Source: CALHVX01 sp051027215 (GTDB taxonomy: Bacteria; Pseudomonadota; Gammaproteobacteria; Pseudomonadales; Azotimanducaceae). From it: 38,487 nt of DNA. The stretch is from contig JBPCXR010000063.1 in the NCBI GenBank assembly GCA_051027215.1, positions 1 through 38,487 on the forward strand, given 5' to 3'. The position numbers and the translations under genes were made by a program. This document shows, in pieces, positions 17,359 through 25,204 of this stretch. The notes under the pieces are model-generated. The model was not told where the DNA came from. It saw only the letters and a program-made list of their open reading frames with translations, and ran no database searches. The first letter of the stretch is position 1. Every line of letters begins with the position of its first letter.

Positions 17359-17375
17359 GGGACGGTTTGGTTCAT
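17355..17375 (-). other. six-codon mini-ORF overlapping the mfd start
   Basis: A 10-base sequence containing the start (TTTGGTTCAT on the plus strand) occurs at 17349-17358 and again at 17366-17375. The upstream copy starts ATG-AAC-CAA-ACC-GTC-CCA-TGA, whose stop overlaps the mfd ATG as ATGA. Neither start has a clear Shine-Dalgarno. It may be a coupling leader or a chance duplication. Confidence 0.25.
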
Positions 17376-17425
17376 GCGGCCGAGAGTGTACCGATTTTCA
17401 CAGTGGTAAGCCTGGTGAGAAACCT

Positions 17426-18520
17426 ATGAAGACCCCTGTTTGGCTTGTGCTGATTGTTGTCGCCTTCGGCATCGGTCTATTGGCGGGTAAACGCTGGGGC
17501 GAAGAGGCCCAGGAGCTAGTCACAGCGCCCGCGCCGGCGGTGCCGGCACCGACGTCTGCTGAACCCGCCCGACCCACAGTTACTGTGCCGGGCTTTGCCG
17601 AAGCTGTGGCGGCGCGCGACTGGGATGCTCTGGTGGCGATGCTCGAGTCTGCCAGCTTTGAAAATCGCGACTCAGACCATGCACAACTTTACGGCGGCAT
17701 GCGCCGCGTAGCCGCTGATTTGGTGGCTGCCGGGGCAGTCGATGACGTGGTGGTACTGTTGGGAAGCTTTGCCGAGCTCAACCCCCAGGATCACGAAGTA
17801 CGGTTCCAGCTGGCGCTGGCGTTGCAAGCAGTCGACCGTTTTGTGGAGGCGTTAGCGCCAACCTTCGAGATTCTCCAAGCGCCGCTGACCCACGAGGTCA
17901 GGGTTCGTGCCCAGCTGCTGCGTGATGAATTGGTCAGCGCCGAGGTCGAACGGCTCGAGCGACAAGATGAAATTGATCCCAACCAAGCGTTGATTGCACT
18001 GTATGAATCTTTGGTGCAACAAGAACCGGTAAACGATCAGCATCGAGCCGCGCTCGCCCAGGCGTACTTAGCGGCGGGTGAAGTTGCTGCCGCTTCACAG
18101 ACCATTGACGCAATCGCCGGTTACGGTGTGCCAGCGGCGACCATCGAGGAGCTGCGCAGCGCAGTTGCTTTGGCCCGTTCCGGAATTGAATTGCGTCAGG
18201 AAGCCACCGGTATGTTTGCCAGTGTGCGGGTCGCAGGGCAGGGGTTGGATCTGCTACTCGACACCGGCGCGACCCAAACAGCGCTTACCCCGGCTGCCTT
18301 GGAAAGCGTGCAGGCTGTTCGCTTAGAGCGCTCGGTAAACGTACGCACAGCCGGAGGACCGATAGTAGCGCCCTTGTATCAGCTCGGGGAGTTTGAGTTT
18401 GCGGGCACCCGCTTTTCGGACCTCGAAGTCATCGCCCTTGGCAGTTTGCCACCAGGCACAGATGGTTTGTTGGGCATGGACGTACTCAGCGTGGTGGGCG
18501 AGATCGCCATTGAGCAATAG
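17426..18520 (+). CDS. membrane-anchored retropepsin-like aspartic protease with helical-repeat region
   Basis: This encodes 364 residues from the ATG at 17426, which has a GGTGAGA purine tract about 8 nt upstream; the frame extends 101 codons further, antisense to mfd. Residues 4-19 (PVWLVLIVVAFGIGLL) form a transmembrane anchor, followed by a Pro/Ala-rich linker. Residues 55-250 are helical and look like TPR repeats (VRFQLALALQAVDRFVEALA, HRAALAQAYLAAGEVAAAS). The C-terminal domain has the aspartic protease signature LLLDTGATQTAL with catalytic Asp279 and a later GLLGMDVL flap-like segment. Single-domain retropepsins of this kind act as homodimers; the soluble part is probably periplasmic. 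The substrate is unknown. It precedes the KOR operon by 104 nt on the same strand. Confidence 0.8.
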   Translation: MKTPVWLVLIVVAFGIGLLAGKRWGEEAQELVTAPAPAVPAPTSAEPARPTVTVPGFAEAVAARDWDALVAMLESASFENRDSDHAQLYGGMRRVAADLVAAGAVDDVVVLLGSFAELNPQDHEVRFQLALALQAVDRFVEALAPTFEILQAPLTHEVRVRAQLLRDELVSAEVERLERQDEIDPNQALIALYESLVQQEPVNDQHRAALAQAYLAAGEVAAASQTIDAIAGYGVPAATIEELRSAVALARSGIELRQEATGMFASVRVAGQGLDLLLDTGATQTALTPAALESVQAVRLERSVNVRTAGGPIVAPLYQLGEFEFAGTRFSDLEVIALGSLPPGTDGLLGMDVLSVVGEIAIEQ

Positions 18521-18624
18521 ACGCTGAGGTAGCTACAGGATAACCTTCGTCGGTTAACTGTCTAATGGATTTACGTTGCAGCCGGATGCAGCTTTCGTGT
18601 ACGAACTAGAGTGCCAGTAAACGC

Positions 18625-20409
18625 ATGAAACCGACCGATATCTTCGATCCCAACTACTTCCATAAGGTTGTGGATTGCCAATGGGCTTGCCCGGCACACA
18701 CCCCGGTGCCGGACTACATTCGGCTGATTGCCCAAGAAAAGTACACCGAAGCCTATATGCTGAACTGGGACTCCAATGTGTTCCCCGGCATTCTCGGTCG
18801 AACCTGCGATAGGCCCTGCGAACCCGCCTGCCGACGAGTTCGAACCGAAGAAAAGCCAGTGGCGATTTGTCGGCTCAAGCGTGTCGCTGCAGACAACAAG
18901 GGTGACATCGGCGACTTCATGCCGCGAGTTCCCCAAAGCAAGAACGGCAAACGCGTTGCACTGCTGGGCGCCGGGCCAGCTTCGTTGGCAGTTGCCCGTG
19001 ATCTTTTACCCTTCGGCTATGAAGTGCACATATTCGACAAAGACCCTTCCGGGGGTGGAATGATGCGCAGTCAGATTCCTGCGTTCCGCTTGCCCGAGCA
19101 GGTGCTCGAAGAGGAAGTCGACTTAATTTTGAACATGGGCGTGGAGCGTCACTTCAACCATGAAGTCACGAGCATGAAATCCATGCTCGAAGAGAATTTC
19201 GATGCCTATTTTATAGGCACTGGCGCGCCCCGCGGCAGAGATTTAGATCTGCCCGGGCGAGCTGAAGTCGAGGACCATATTTCCATTGGCATCGATTGGC
19301 TATCTAGCGTTGCCTTTGGCCACACCAGCGCCATCTCCGGCAAAGTGATCGTGATGGGCGGTGGCAACACAGCGATGGACTGCTGCCGTACAGCATTGCG
19401 CCTAGGCGCAGAGTCGGTGCAGGTCATTGTGCGCAGTGCCTTTGAGGTGATGAAGGCATCGGACTGGGAGAAAGAAGACGCTCAGGGCGAAGGCATTCCC
19501 ATCATCAACAATCGGCCGCCGAAGGAGTTCGTTCACGAAAACGGCAAGCTCAAAGGCATTCTTTTTGAGTGTGTTGAACCGGTGCAAGGGGATGATGGTC
19601 GGCTCAAGTACGTGCCCACAGGTGAAGACGATGTGTTCATTGAGGCTGATCATGTGTTGATGGCCATTGGCCAAGAGAACCACTGTCCGTGGATAGAGCG
19701 CGACATCGGCATTGAATTCGACAAATGGGATTGCCCGGTTCTCGATGAAACCACCCTGCAGAGCACCAACCCCAAGGTGTTTTTTGGCGGTGACTCGGCT
19801 TTTGGCCCGGAAAACATCATCTGGGCATCTGCTCACGCCCACCAGGCGGCCATCTCGATTCACCTATTCTGTCAAGGCGGGGATCTAAAAAAAGACCGCC
19901 CCCCTGAAGGCTTGAATCTGATCAGCCAGAAGATGGGTGTGCACGAATGGGCTTACGATTCCGAGCACGATGGCTCGGAGCGATTTCTCGTGCCCCATGT
20001 AGAAAAGCAGAAGGCACTTGCCAACATCAAAGTCGAAGTTGAACTCGGCTTTGATCAGGCGTTGGGGGCGCGCGAGGCTCAACGCTGTTTGAACTGCGAT
20101 GTGCAGACTGTCTTTTCTGAAAAGCTCTGCATAGAGTGCGATGCTTGTGTGGACATTTGTCCAATGGACTGCATCTCTTTTACCGACAACGCCGAAGAAG
20201 AACAGCTGCGCACCATGCTCATGGCGCCGGCGGACAATACCGAACAAGATCTGTATGTATCCGAGGGCCTGAAGACTGGACGGGTGATGGTGAAGGACGA
20301 AGACGTGTGTCTGCACTGCGGGCTGTGCGCTGAGCGCTGTCCCACGAACGCATGGGACATGCAGAAGTCCGTGGTCCATGTGCCGCAATTGGGTTCCTAC
20401 GCCGAGTAA
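18625..20409 (+). CDS. GltD-type NAD(P)/FAD oxidoreductase fused to a 2[4Fe-4S] ferredoxin
   Basis: This encodes 594 residues. The N-terminal Fe-S domain carries DCQWACPAHTPVPDY and GRTCDRPCEPACRRV, as in the glutamate synthase small subunit. The FAD site is VALLGAGPASLAVARDLL (about residue 110). The second Rossmann domain has VIVMGGGNTAMDCCRTALRL (about 241). FFGGDSAFGPENIIWASAHA (about 390) closes the FAD domain. From about residue 490 a ferredoxin module holds two cluster motifs: CIECDACVDICP and CLHCGLCAERCP. The layout suits electron transfer between reduced ferredoxin clusters and NAD(P). It is followed after 8 nt by korA and korB, so it is most likely the dedicated redox partner of the oxidoreductase. 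GltB is absent, so it is not glutamate synthase. The direction of electron flow and NAD or NADP preference cannot be read. Confidence 0.85.
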   Translation: MKPTDIFDPNYFHKVVDCQWACPAHTPVPDYIRLIAQEKYTEAYMLNWDSNVFPGILGRTCDRPCEPACRRVRTEEKPVAICRLKRVAADNKGDIGDFMPRVPQSKNGKRVALLGAGPASLAVARDLLPFGYEVHIFDKDPSGGGMMRSQIPAFRLPEQVLEEEVDLILNMGVERHFNHEVTSMKSMLEENFDAYFIGTGAPRGRDLDLPGRAEVEDHISIGIDWLSSVAFGHTSAISGKVIVMGGGNTAMDCCRTALRLGAESVQVIVRSAFEVMKASDWEKEDAQGEGIPIINNRPPKEFVHENGKLKGILFECVEPVQGDDGRLKYVPTGEDDVFIEADHVLMAIGQENHCPWIERDIGIEFDKWDCPVLDETTLQSTNPKVFFGGDSAFGPENIIWASAHAHQAAISIHLFCQGGDLKKDRPPEGLNLISQKMGVHEWAYDSEHDGSERFLVPHVEKQKALANIKVEVELGFDQALGAREAQRCLNCDVQTVFSEKLCIECDACVDICPMDCISFTDNAEEEQLRTMLMAPADNTEQDLYVSEGLKTGRVMVKDEDVCLHCGLCAERCPTNAWDMQKSVVHVPQLGSYAE

Positions 20410-20417
20410 GCCGTACC

Positions 20418-22247
20418 ATGAGTGAACTGATTTACAACGATTTCGTCATCCGCTTTGCTAACGTCAACGGCTCTGGTTCTGCTAGCGCCAACGGTATGTT
20501 TGCCAAAGCGCTGTTCCGCATGGGCATTCCGGTTGCGACTCGTAATATCTTCCCTTCCAACATTCAAGGTCTGCCAACTTGGTTTGAGGTCCGCGTGAAT
20601 GAGCAGGGCTTTCTGGGTCGGCGCGAAGGCGTCGACATCATGGTGGCCATGAACGCTGAAACTTATCCGGAGGACATAGCCAGTCTCAAGCCCGGTGGCT
20701 ATCTGCTCTATGACAATACCAAGCCGTTAGCGAAACACCTTCGTCGCAGCGATGTGAAGGAAATCGGAATGCCGCTGTCAAGGCTGATGATCTCTCGCTT
20801 CACCGATCTCAAACAGCGTGGCCTGTTTAAGAACGTCACCTACCTAGGGGCACTGGCGGCGTTGTTGGATATCGAGTTCGATGTCATCACGGGCATGGTA
20901 TCTGCGGCCTATAAAGGTAAAGACGCATTGATTCAGCCAAATATCGATGCCCTGGAAATCGGCCGGGAGTATGCGCAAAAGTACCTGGATGGACCCTTGC
21001 CATTGCGTGTGCGACGTAGCGATGCGGTGGGTGAGCAGATAATGATTGACGGCAATACTGCTGCCGCATTGGGGTCGCTCTACGGCGGCGCATCGGTGTG
21101 TGCGTGGTATCCGATTACGCCCTCTACCTCGGTTGCAGAGGCTTTTGAACGCTATGCCAATCAGCTGCGTATAGACAAAGGCTCTGGCGATAAGAATTTT
21201 GCCATCATCCAGGCTGAGGACGAGCTGGCCGCGGTGGGCATGGTGATCGGCGCTGGTTGGAACGGCGCGCGCTCCTTTACTGCTACCAGCGGGCCGGGCA
21301 TCTCGCTGATGAGTGAGTTTCTCGGTTTAGCCTACTTTGCAGAGTTGCCAGCAGTCATCTGGGATATTCAGCGCTCTGGGCCCTCCACGGGAATGCCCAC
21401 GCGCACCCAGCAGTCGGACGTGTTGGCTGCCGCCTATGCGTCCCACGGCGACACCAAGCACGTGTTGCTATTCCCCGCAACGCCGCATGAGTGTTTTGAG
21501 TTCGGCGCGGATGCGTTGGATCTCGCAGATCGCTTGCAGACGCCAATACTGGTGCTGAGCGATCTGGAACTTGGTATGAACGACAATCTGTCACAGCCCT
21601 TCGTCTGGGACGATAAGCGACAATACGACCGTGGCAAGGTGCTCAGCGCCACAGATCTCGATAGCGTTGAACGCTTCGGGCGCTATCTGGACGTTGACGG
21701 CGACGGAATCGGCTATCGAACGATGCCAGGTACTCATCCGGACAAAGGCGCATTTTTTACTCGTGGTACGTCGCGGGATGAATATGCGGCGTATACCGAG
21801 TCGCCAGACGACTACGAGAAGAACATGCAGCGCTTGCAGAAGAAATGGCAGACTGCCGCAACCCTAGTACCCCAGGCACAGGTTCAAAGTGCGGGTCGCC
21901 GTTATGGGGTGATCTACTACGGCACCACTGCCATTCCAATGCCCGAGGCCCTAGACCTGCTCGCCGCCGAAGGCATTGAGCTCGATCACATGCGCATCCG
22001 CGCCTTTCCATTCGGCGCGGAGGTGCAGCAGTTCATCGCTGAGCATGAGCAAGTATTCGTGGTGGAGCAGAATCGAGATGCGCAGATGAAATCGCTGCTC
22101 GTCAACGAATGCGGGTTCGATCCGGCAGGCCTGGTGTCTGTGCTCTACTACGCCGGGTTGTCGATCTCTGCCGATACCATACAAGAGCAAATCTCTGAGT
22201 ATTTTTCTGCCGGCCAACTGCCGCGCATTACCGAGGTGCGGTCATGA
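20418..22247 (+). CDS. korA: 2-oxoacid:acceptor oxidoreductase, gamma-alpha fused subunit
   Basis: This encodes 609 residues from the ATG at 20418. Residues 1 to about 190 are the gamma domain (VIRFANVNGSGSASANGMFA, EVRVNEQGFLGRREGVDIMV). From about residue 205 comes the alpha domain with GGASVCAWYPITPSTSVAEA, then EDELAAVGMVIGAGWNGARS, SFTATSGPGISLMSEFLGLA and SGPSTGMPTRTQQSDVLAA, all standard in KorA and related enzymes. The protein pairs with KorB to decarboxylate a 2-oxoacid to acyl-CoA with reduction of ferredoxin. It overlaps korB by 4 nt. The substrate (2-oxoglutarate, branched-chain or aromatic 2-oxoacid) cannot be fixed from sequence by eye, so the korA symbol marks family rather than proven substrate. 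The gamma-alpha fusion also occurs in enzymes that tolerate oxygen. Confidence 0.87.
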   Translation: MSELIYNDFVIRFANVNGSGSASANGMFAKALFRMGIPVATRNIFPSNIQGLPTWFEVRVNEQGFLGRREGVDIMVAMNAETYPEDIASLKPGGYLLYDNTKPLAKHLRRSDVKEIGMPLSRLMISRFTDLKQRGLFKNVTYLGALAALLDIEFDVITGMVSAAYKGKDALIQPNIDALEIGREYAQKYLDGPLPLRVRRSDAVGEQIMIDGNTAAALGSLYGGASVCAWYPITPSTSVAEAFERYANQLRIDKGSGDKNFAIIQAEDELAAVGMVIGAGWNGARSFTATSGPGISLMSEFLGLAYFAELPAVIWDIQRSGPSTGMPTRTQQSDVLAAAYASHGDTKHVLLFPATPHECFEFGADALDLADRLQTPILVLSDLELGMNDNLSQPFVWDDKRQYDRGKVLSATDLDSVERFGRYLDVDGDGIGYRTMPGTHPDKGAFFTRGTSRDEYAAYTESPDDYEKNMQRLQKKWQTAATLVPQAQVQSAGRRYGVIYYGTTAIPMPEALDLLAAEGIELDHMRIRAFPFGAEVQQFIAEHEQVFVVEQNRDAQMKSLLVNECGFDPAGLVSVLYYAGLSISADTIQEQISEYFSAGQLPRITEVRS

Positions 22248-23299
22248 CTTTCGTCACGAAACCCATAGCTCATCATCCTAAATTGCCTGTCAACGAGCTG
22301 GGCTTAACCCGTCGTGACTACGAGGGATCGGTGTCCACCCTATGTGCGGGTTGTGGCCACGATTCTGTGAGCGCGGCCATCGTGCAGGCCTGCGCCGACC
22401 TATCGTTACCCCCCCATCGTTTCGCCAAGGTCTCTGGGATTGGCTGTTCCAGCAAAACCCCCAGCTACTTTCTGAACAAGTCCCACGGCTTCAATTCAGT
22501 ACACGGTCGTATGCCAAGCGTGATGACCGGAGCGAACCTGGCAAACCGAGAGCTGATTTGTATTGGCGTCAGTGGTGATGGCGACAGTGCCTCCATCGGA
22601 ATGGGACAATTTGCTCACATCGTTCGCCGTCGCATCGACATGCTGTACTTGGTGGACAATAACGGTACCTACGGTCTGACCAAGGGCCAGTTTTCGGCCA
22701 CCAATGACAAAGGCTCCACTAATAAGAAGGGCGTGCCCAACCTCTATGAGCCCATCGATCTGGTCAGCATGGCGCTGCAAATTGGCGCGGGTTTCGTTGC
22801 CAGAAGTTTTTCTGGAGACAAGACCCAGCTGGTGCCGCTCATTCAGGCCGGACTAAAGCACAAGGGGCTTGCATTTATTGACGTGATCTCACCCTGTGTG
22901 GCCTTCAATAACCACGCTGGTTCAACGAAGAGTTACGAGTACGTTCGGGACCACAGCGGCAAAGTCGTATCGGTGGATTACATTGGTGGCGGCCCGGAGA
23001 TCACCGCGGACTACGCGCCCGGCACCTCAACTGACGTTGAAATGCCCGATGGATCAGTACTGCGATTGAATAAGCTCGATGCTCACTATGACCCACATGA
23101 CCGCGTGGCCGCGCTGGCCCATGTGCAGCGGGCTCAGCAGCGTGGCGAGGTGGTCACTGGTCTACTCTACGTCGATCCTCAACCCGTCGACTGCCATGAG
23201 ATCATGGGCACGACCGCAACACCATTGAACGGCCTGACTGAAAAGGAGCTGTGTCCAGGAAACGCCGCACTTGAGGCGATTAACGAGAGCTATAGGTAA
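22244..23299 (+). CDS. korB: 2-oxoacid:ferredoxin oxidoreductase, beta (TPP-binding) subunit
   Basis: This encodes 351 residues. Near residue 34 CAGCGHDSVSAAIVQA begins the domain, and GIGCSSKTPSYFLNKSHGFN follows. These cysteines, with the later Cys in VISPCVAFNN, fit the single [4Fe-4S] cluster of two-subunit KORs. GVSGDGDSASIGMGQFAHIV and DNNGTYGLTKGQFSAT form the thiamine diphosphate/Mg2+ site (GDG...NN). The C-terminus is a normal extension. It is the last gene of the operon. The 185 nt before the GAPDH start hold no further gene and no convincing terminator that I can see. The substrate is unresolved, as for the alpha subunit. Confidence 0.88.
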   Translation: MTFVTKPIAHHPKLPVNELGLTRRDYEGSVSTLCAGCGHDSVSAAIVQACADLSLPPHRFAKVSGIGCSSKTPSYFLNKSHGFNSVHGRMPSVMTGANLANRELICIGVSGDGDSASIGMGQFAHIVRRRIDMLYLVDNNGTYGLTKGQFSATNDKGSTNKKGVPNLYEPIDLVSMALQIGAGFVARSFSGDKTQLVPLIQAGLKHKGLAFIDVISPCVAFNNHAGSTKSYEYVRDHSGKVVSVDYIGGGPEITADYAPGTSTDVEMPDGSVLRLNKLDAHYDPHDRVAALAHVQRAQQRGEVVTGLLYVDPQPVDCHEIMGTTATPLNGLTEKELCPGNAALEAINESYR

Positions 23300-23484
23300 T
23301 TTGCTAGCGTATCCAGCGAAGGTTAACAACTGATTCACAACCTCTTGCGACCCCTTCCAATTCGGTTGCCCGGCGTGACGTAAACTTCAATAATTGCGCG
23401 CCGCAGCCCAATCTCAAAGAATCTGGCTGTTGATGTTTGAAGCGAAACCAGACTCCATTACCGATCCCGCAAAAAGGAAGACCC

Positions 23485-24957
23485 GTGGCCTTACCGAGCC
23501 TAGAAGACTATTTCCCCGACTGGAAAGAGCGCGAAGCACTGGCCGAGGCCATGATTCCGCTCATTGGCGCGCTCTATCGCAAGAACGTAGTGGCCTATTG
23601 CTACGGTCGCGCGCTCTACAATCAGAGCGTTACGCAGATCATGAAGACCCACCGTTACGTGCGGCAGGTTGCGCAAAACGAGTTGTCAGAGTTCGAGAGC
23701 TTCCCGATCATCAAAGCGCTATCGGAGCTGGACATTGGTCCGACCCATGTAGACATCGGCAAGCTGGCCACGGCCTACATGGCTGAAACTGAATCGGGTT
23801 CCCAGATCACTCCCTTGGCATTCTGTGAGCGGGAGTGCGCGGAAGTCATTGGTAGGCATGTGCCACCCATCGACCAACCGCAGGATGTGGTGCTCTACGG
23901 GTTTGGGCGAATCGGGCGTTTGCTGACTCGCTTGCTGGTGGAGAAGACCGGTGGCGGCACCCAGCTGCGCTTGCGCGCCATAGTAGTGCGCAAGAGCAGC
24001 GAGAACGATCTGCAGAAACGCGCCAGCCTTTTGCGCCGCGACTCGGTACATGGGACGTTCCAAGGCACTCTGCGGGTGGATGAAGACAACTGTTGCTTGA
24101 TCGCCAACGGCAACGTAATCCGGGTGATCTATGCCGATGCGCCTGACAAGATTGACTACACGGCGTTTGGCATCGACAACGCGATCATCATCGACAACAC
24201 CGGTGTGTGGCGAGATGAGGAAGCTCTGGGACGGCACTTAAAGAGCAAAGGCGCGGCCAAAGTCATTTTGACAGCACCGGCCAAAGGCGCGATCAAGAAC
24301 ATCGTTTCTGGGGTTAACTCCGGCGATATCGAGTCTTCCGACAGCATATTGGCCGCGGCTTCGTGTACCACCAACGCCATCGTGCCGATTATGAAGGCGA
24401 TTAACGACGAGTACGGCATCGTTTCGGGGCACATGGAAACGGTGCACGCCTATACCAACGATCAAAACCTGATCGACAACTATCACAAGAAAAACCGTCG
24501 AGGCCGGAGCGCGGCGCTGAACATGGTCATCACGGAGACCGGCGCCTCGAGCGCGGTAGTCAAGCTCCTGCCTGAGCTGGATGGTAAGCTCACAGGCAAT
24601 GCGATTCGGGTGCCGACACCAGATGTGTCGCTGGCAATCCTCAATTTGACCTTCGGCCGGGAGGTTGACAAGGAGGAGTTAAATGACTACTTGCGATTCG
24701 TGTCGCTACACTCGTCCCTGCAGCGGCAAATTGACTACACGACTTCTCCCGATGTGGTGTCCTCTGACTTCATTGGTAACCGGCATGCCTGCATCGTCGA
24801 CGGTGAGGCAACGATTTCGAAGGGCGATCGCGCTGTGCTCTATGTCTGGTACGACAATGAGTTTGGCTATGCCTGCCAGGTCGTCCGCGTGGTGCAGAAG
24901 TGGGCGGGCATTTCTTACCCGCTGGTTCCGAAGGACGTAGAAAAGCTCGGATTCTGA
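23485..24957 (+). CDS. glyceraldehyde-3-phosphate dehydrogenase with N-terminal extension
   Basis: This encodes 490 residues from a GTG at 23485, preceded by AAAAAGGAAG at good spacing; a TTG 16 codons earlier is less likely. A 130-residue extension (ALPSLEDYFPDWKEREALAE, IPLIGALYRKN) precedes the GAPDH domain and is characteristic of the PA3001-type enzyme. The Rossmann motif is VVLYGFGRIGRLLTRLL near residue 136. Catalytic Cys294 lies in AAASCTTNAIVPIM, and HAYTNDQNLID and WYDNEFGYACQVVRV complete the catalytic domain. It interconverts glyceraldehyde-3-phosphate and 1,3-bisphosphoglycerate in the cytoplasm. Cofactor choice and whether it serves glycolysis or gluconeogenesis cannot be told. 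In Pseudomonas it lies directly between mfd and nqrA; here the KOR operon and the retropepsin gene separate it from mfd. Confidence 0.92.
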   Translation: MALPSLEDYFPDWKEREALAEAMIPLIGALYRKNVVAYCYGRALYNQSVTQIMKTHRYVRQVAQNELSEFESFPIIKALSELDIGPTHVDIGKLATAYMAETESGSQITPLAFCERECAEVIGRHVPPIDQPQDVVLYGFGRIGRLLTRLLVEKTGGGTQLRLRAIVVRKSSENDLQKRASLLRRDSVHGTFQGTLRVDEDNCCLIANGNVIRVIYADAPDKIDYTAFGIDNAIIIDNTGVWRDEEALGRHLKSKGAAKVILTAPAKGAIKNIVSGVNSGDIESSDSILAAASCTTNAIVPIMKAINDEYGIVSGHMETVHAYTNDQNLIDNYHKKNRRGRSAALNMVITETGASSAVVKLLPELDGKLTGNAIRVPTPDVSLAILNLTFGREVDKEELNDYLRFVSLHSSLQRQIDYTTSPDVVSSDFIGNRHACIVDGEATISKGDRAVLYVWYDNEFGYACQVVRVVQKWAGISYPLVPKDVEKLGF

Positions 24958-24969
24958 TTCCGAGCAATT

Positions 24970-25016
24970 GCGGCTAAGCGCCGCCCTCTACTTCGATCGC
25001 AGCACTCGGTGCGATC
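24970..25016 (+). terminator. two hairpins downstream of the GAPDH gene
   Basis: GCGGC-TAAGC-GCCGC (24970-24984) and GATCGCA-GCACTCGG-TGCGATC (24995-25016) are perfect 5- and 7-bp stems right after the stop codon. Neither is followed by a T-run, so intrinsic termination is not certain. The remaining intergenic DNA up to nqrA holds only the nqr promoter. Confidence 0.35.
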
Positions 25017-25045
25017 AGTGGCTACACTGATGTCAGGCATTTGCA

Positions 25046-25074
25046 TTGGCATCCCAGTGCAGCACCACTATACT
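25046..25074 (+). promoter_or_regulatory. sigma70 promoter for nqrABCDEF
   Basis: TTGGCA (25046-25051) and TATACT (25069-25074) are separated by exactly 17 nt, each five of six consensus bases. The leader to the nqrA ATG would be about 125 nt. It is the best promoter match in this gap. Confidence 0.6.
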
Positions 25075-25204
25075 TCGCGCGCCGGAAATTCGACACGACC
25101 ACACGACCAAGGCCGCTTATCGGCAGTAGGGTGTATGTCTAATGTTGCGGCATACAGTCCCGCCAGCGGGATGCGTCTTAGCAAGGTCAAGCGCAAACAT
25201 ACCT

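Noticed and set aside
18521..18624. Stem TAACC-TTCGTC-GGTTA as terminator of the retropepsin gene
   Set aside because: The stem has only 5 bp, is not G/C-rich and has no T-run; the KOR operon could be read through.
18625..20409. Glutamate synthase small subunit (gltD)
   Set aside because: No gltB is nearby, a C-terminal two-cluster ferredoxin is fused, and korAB follow directly.
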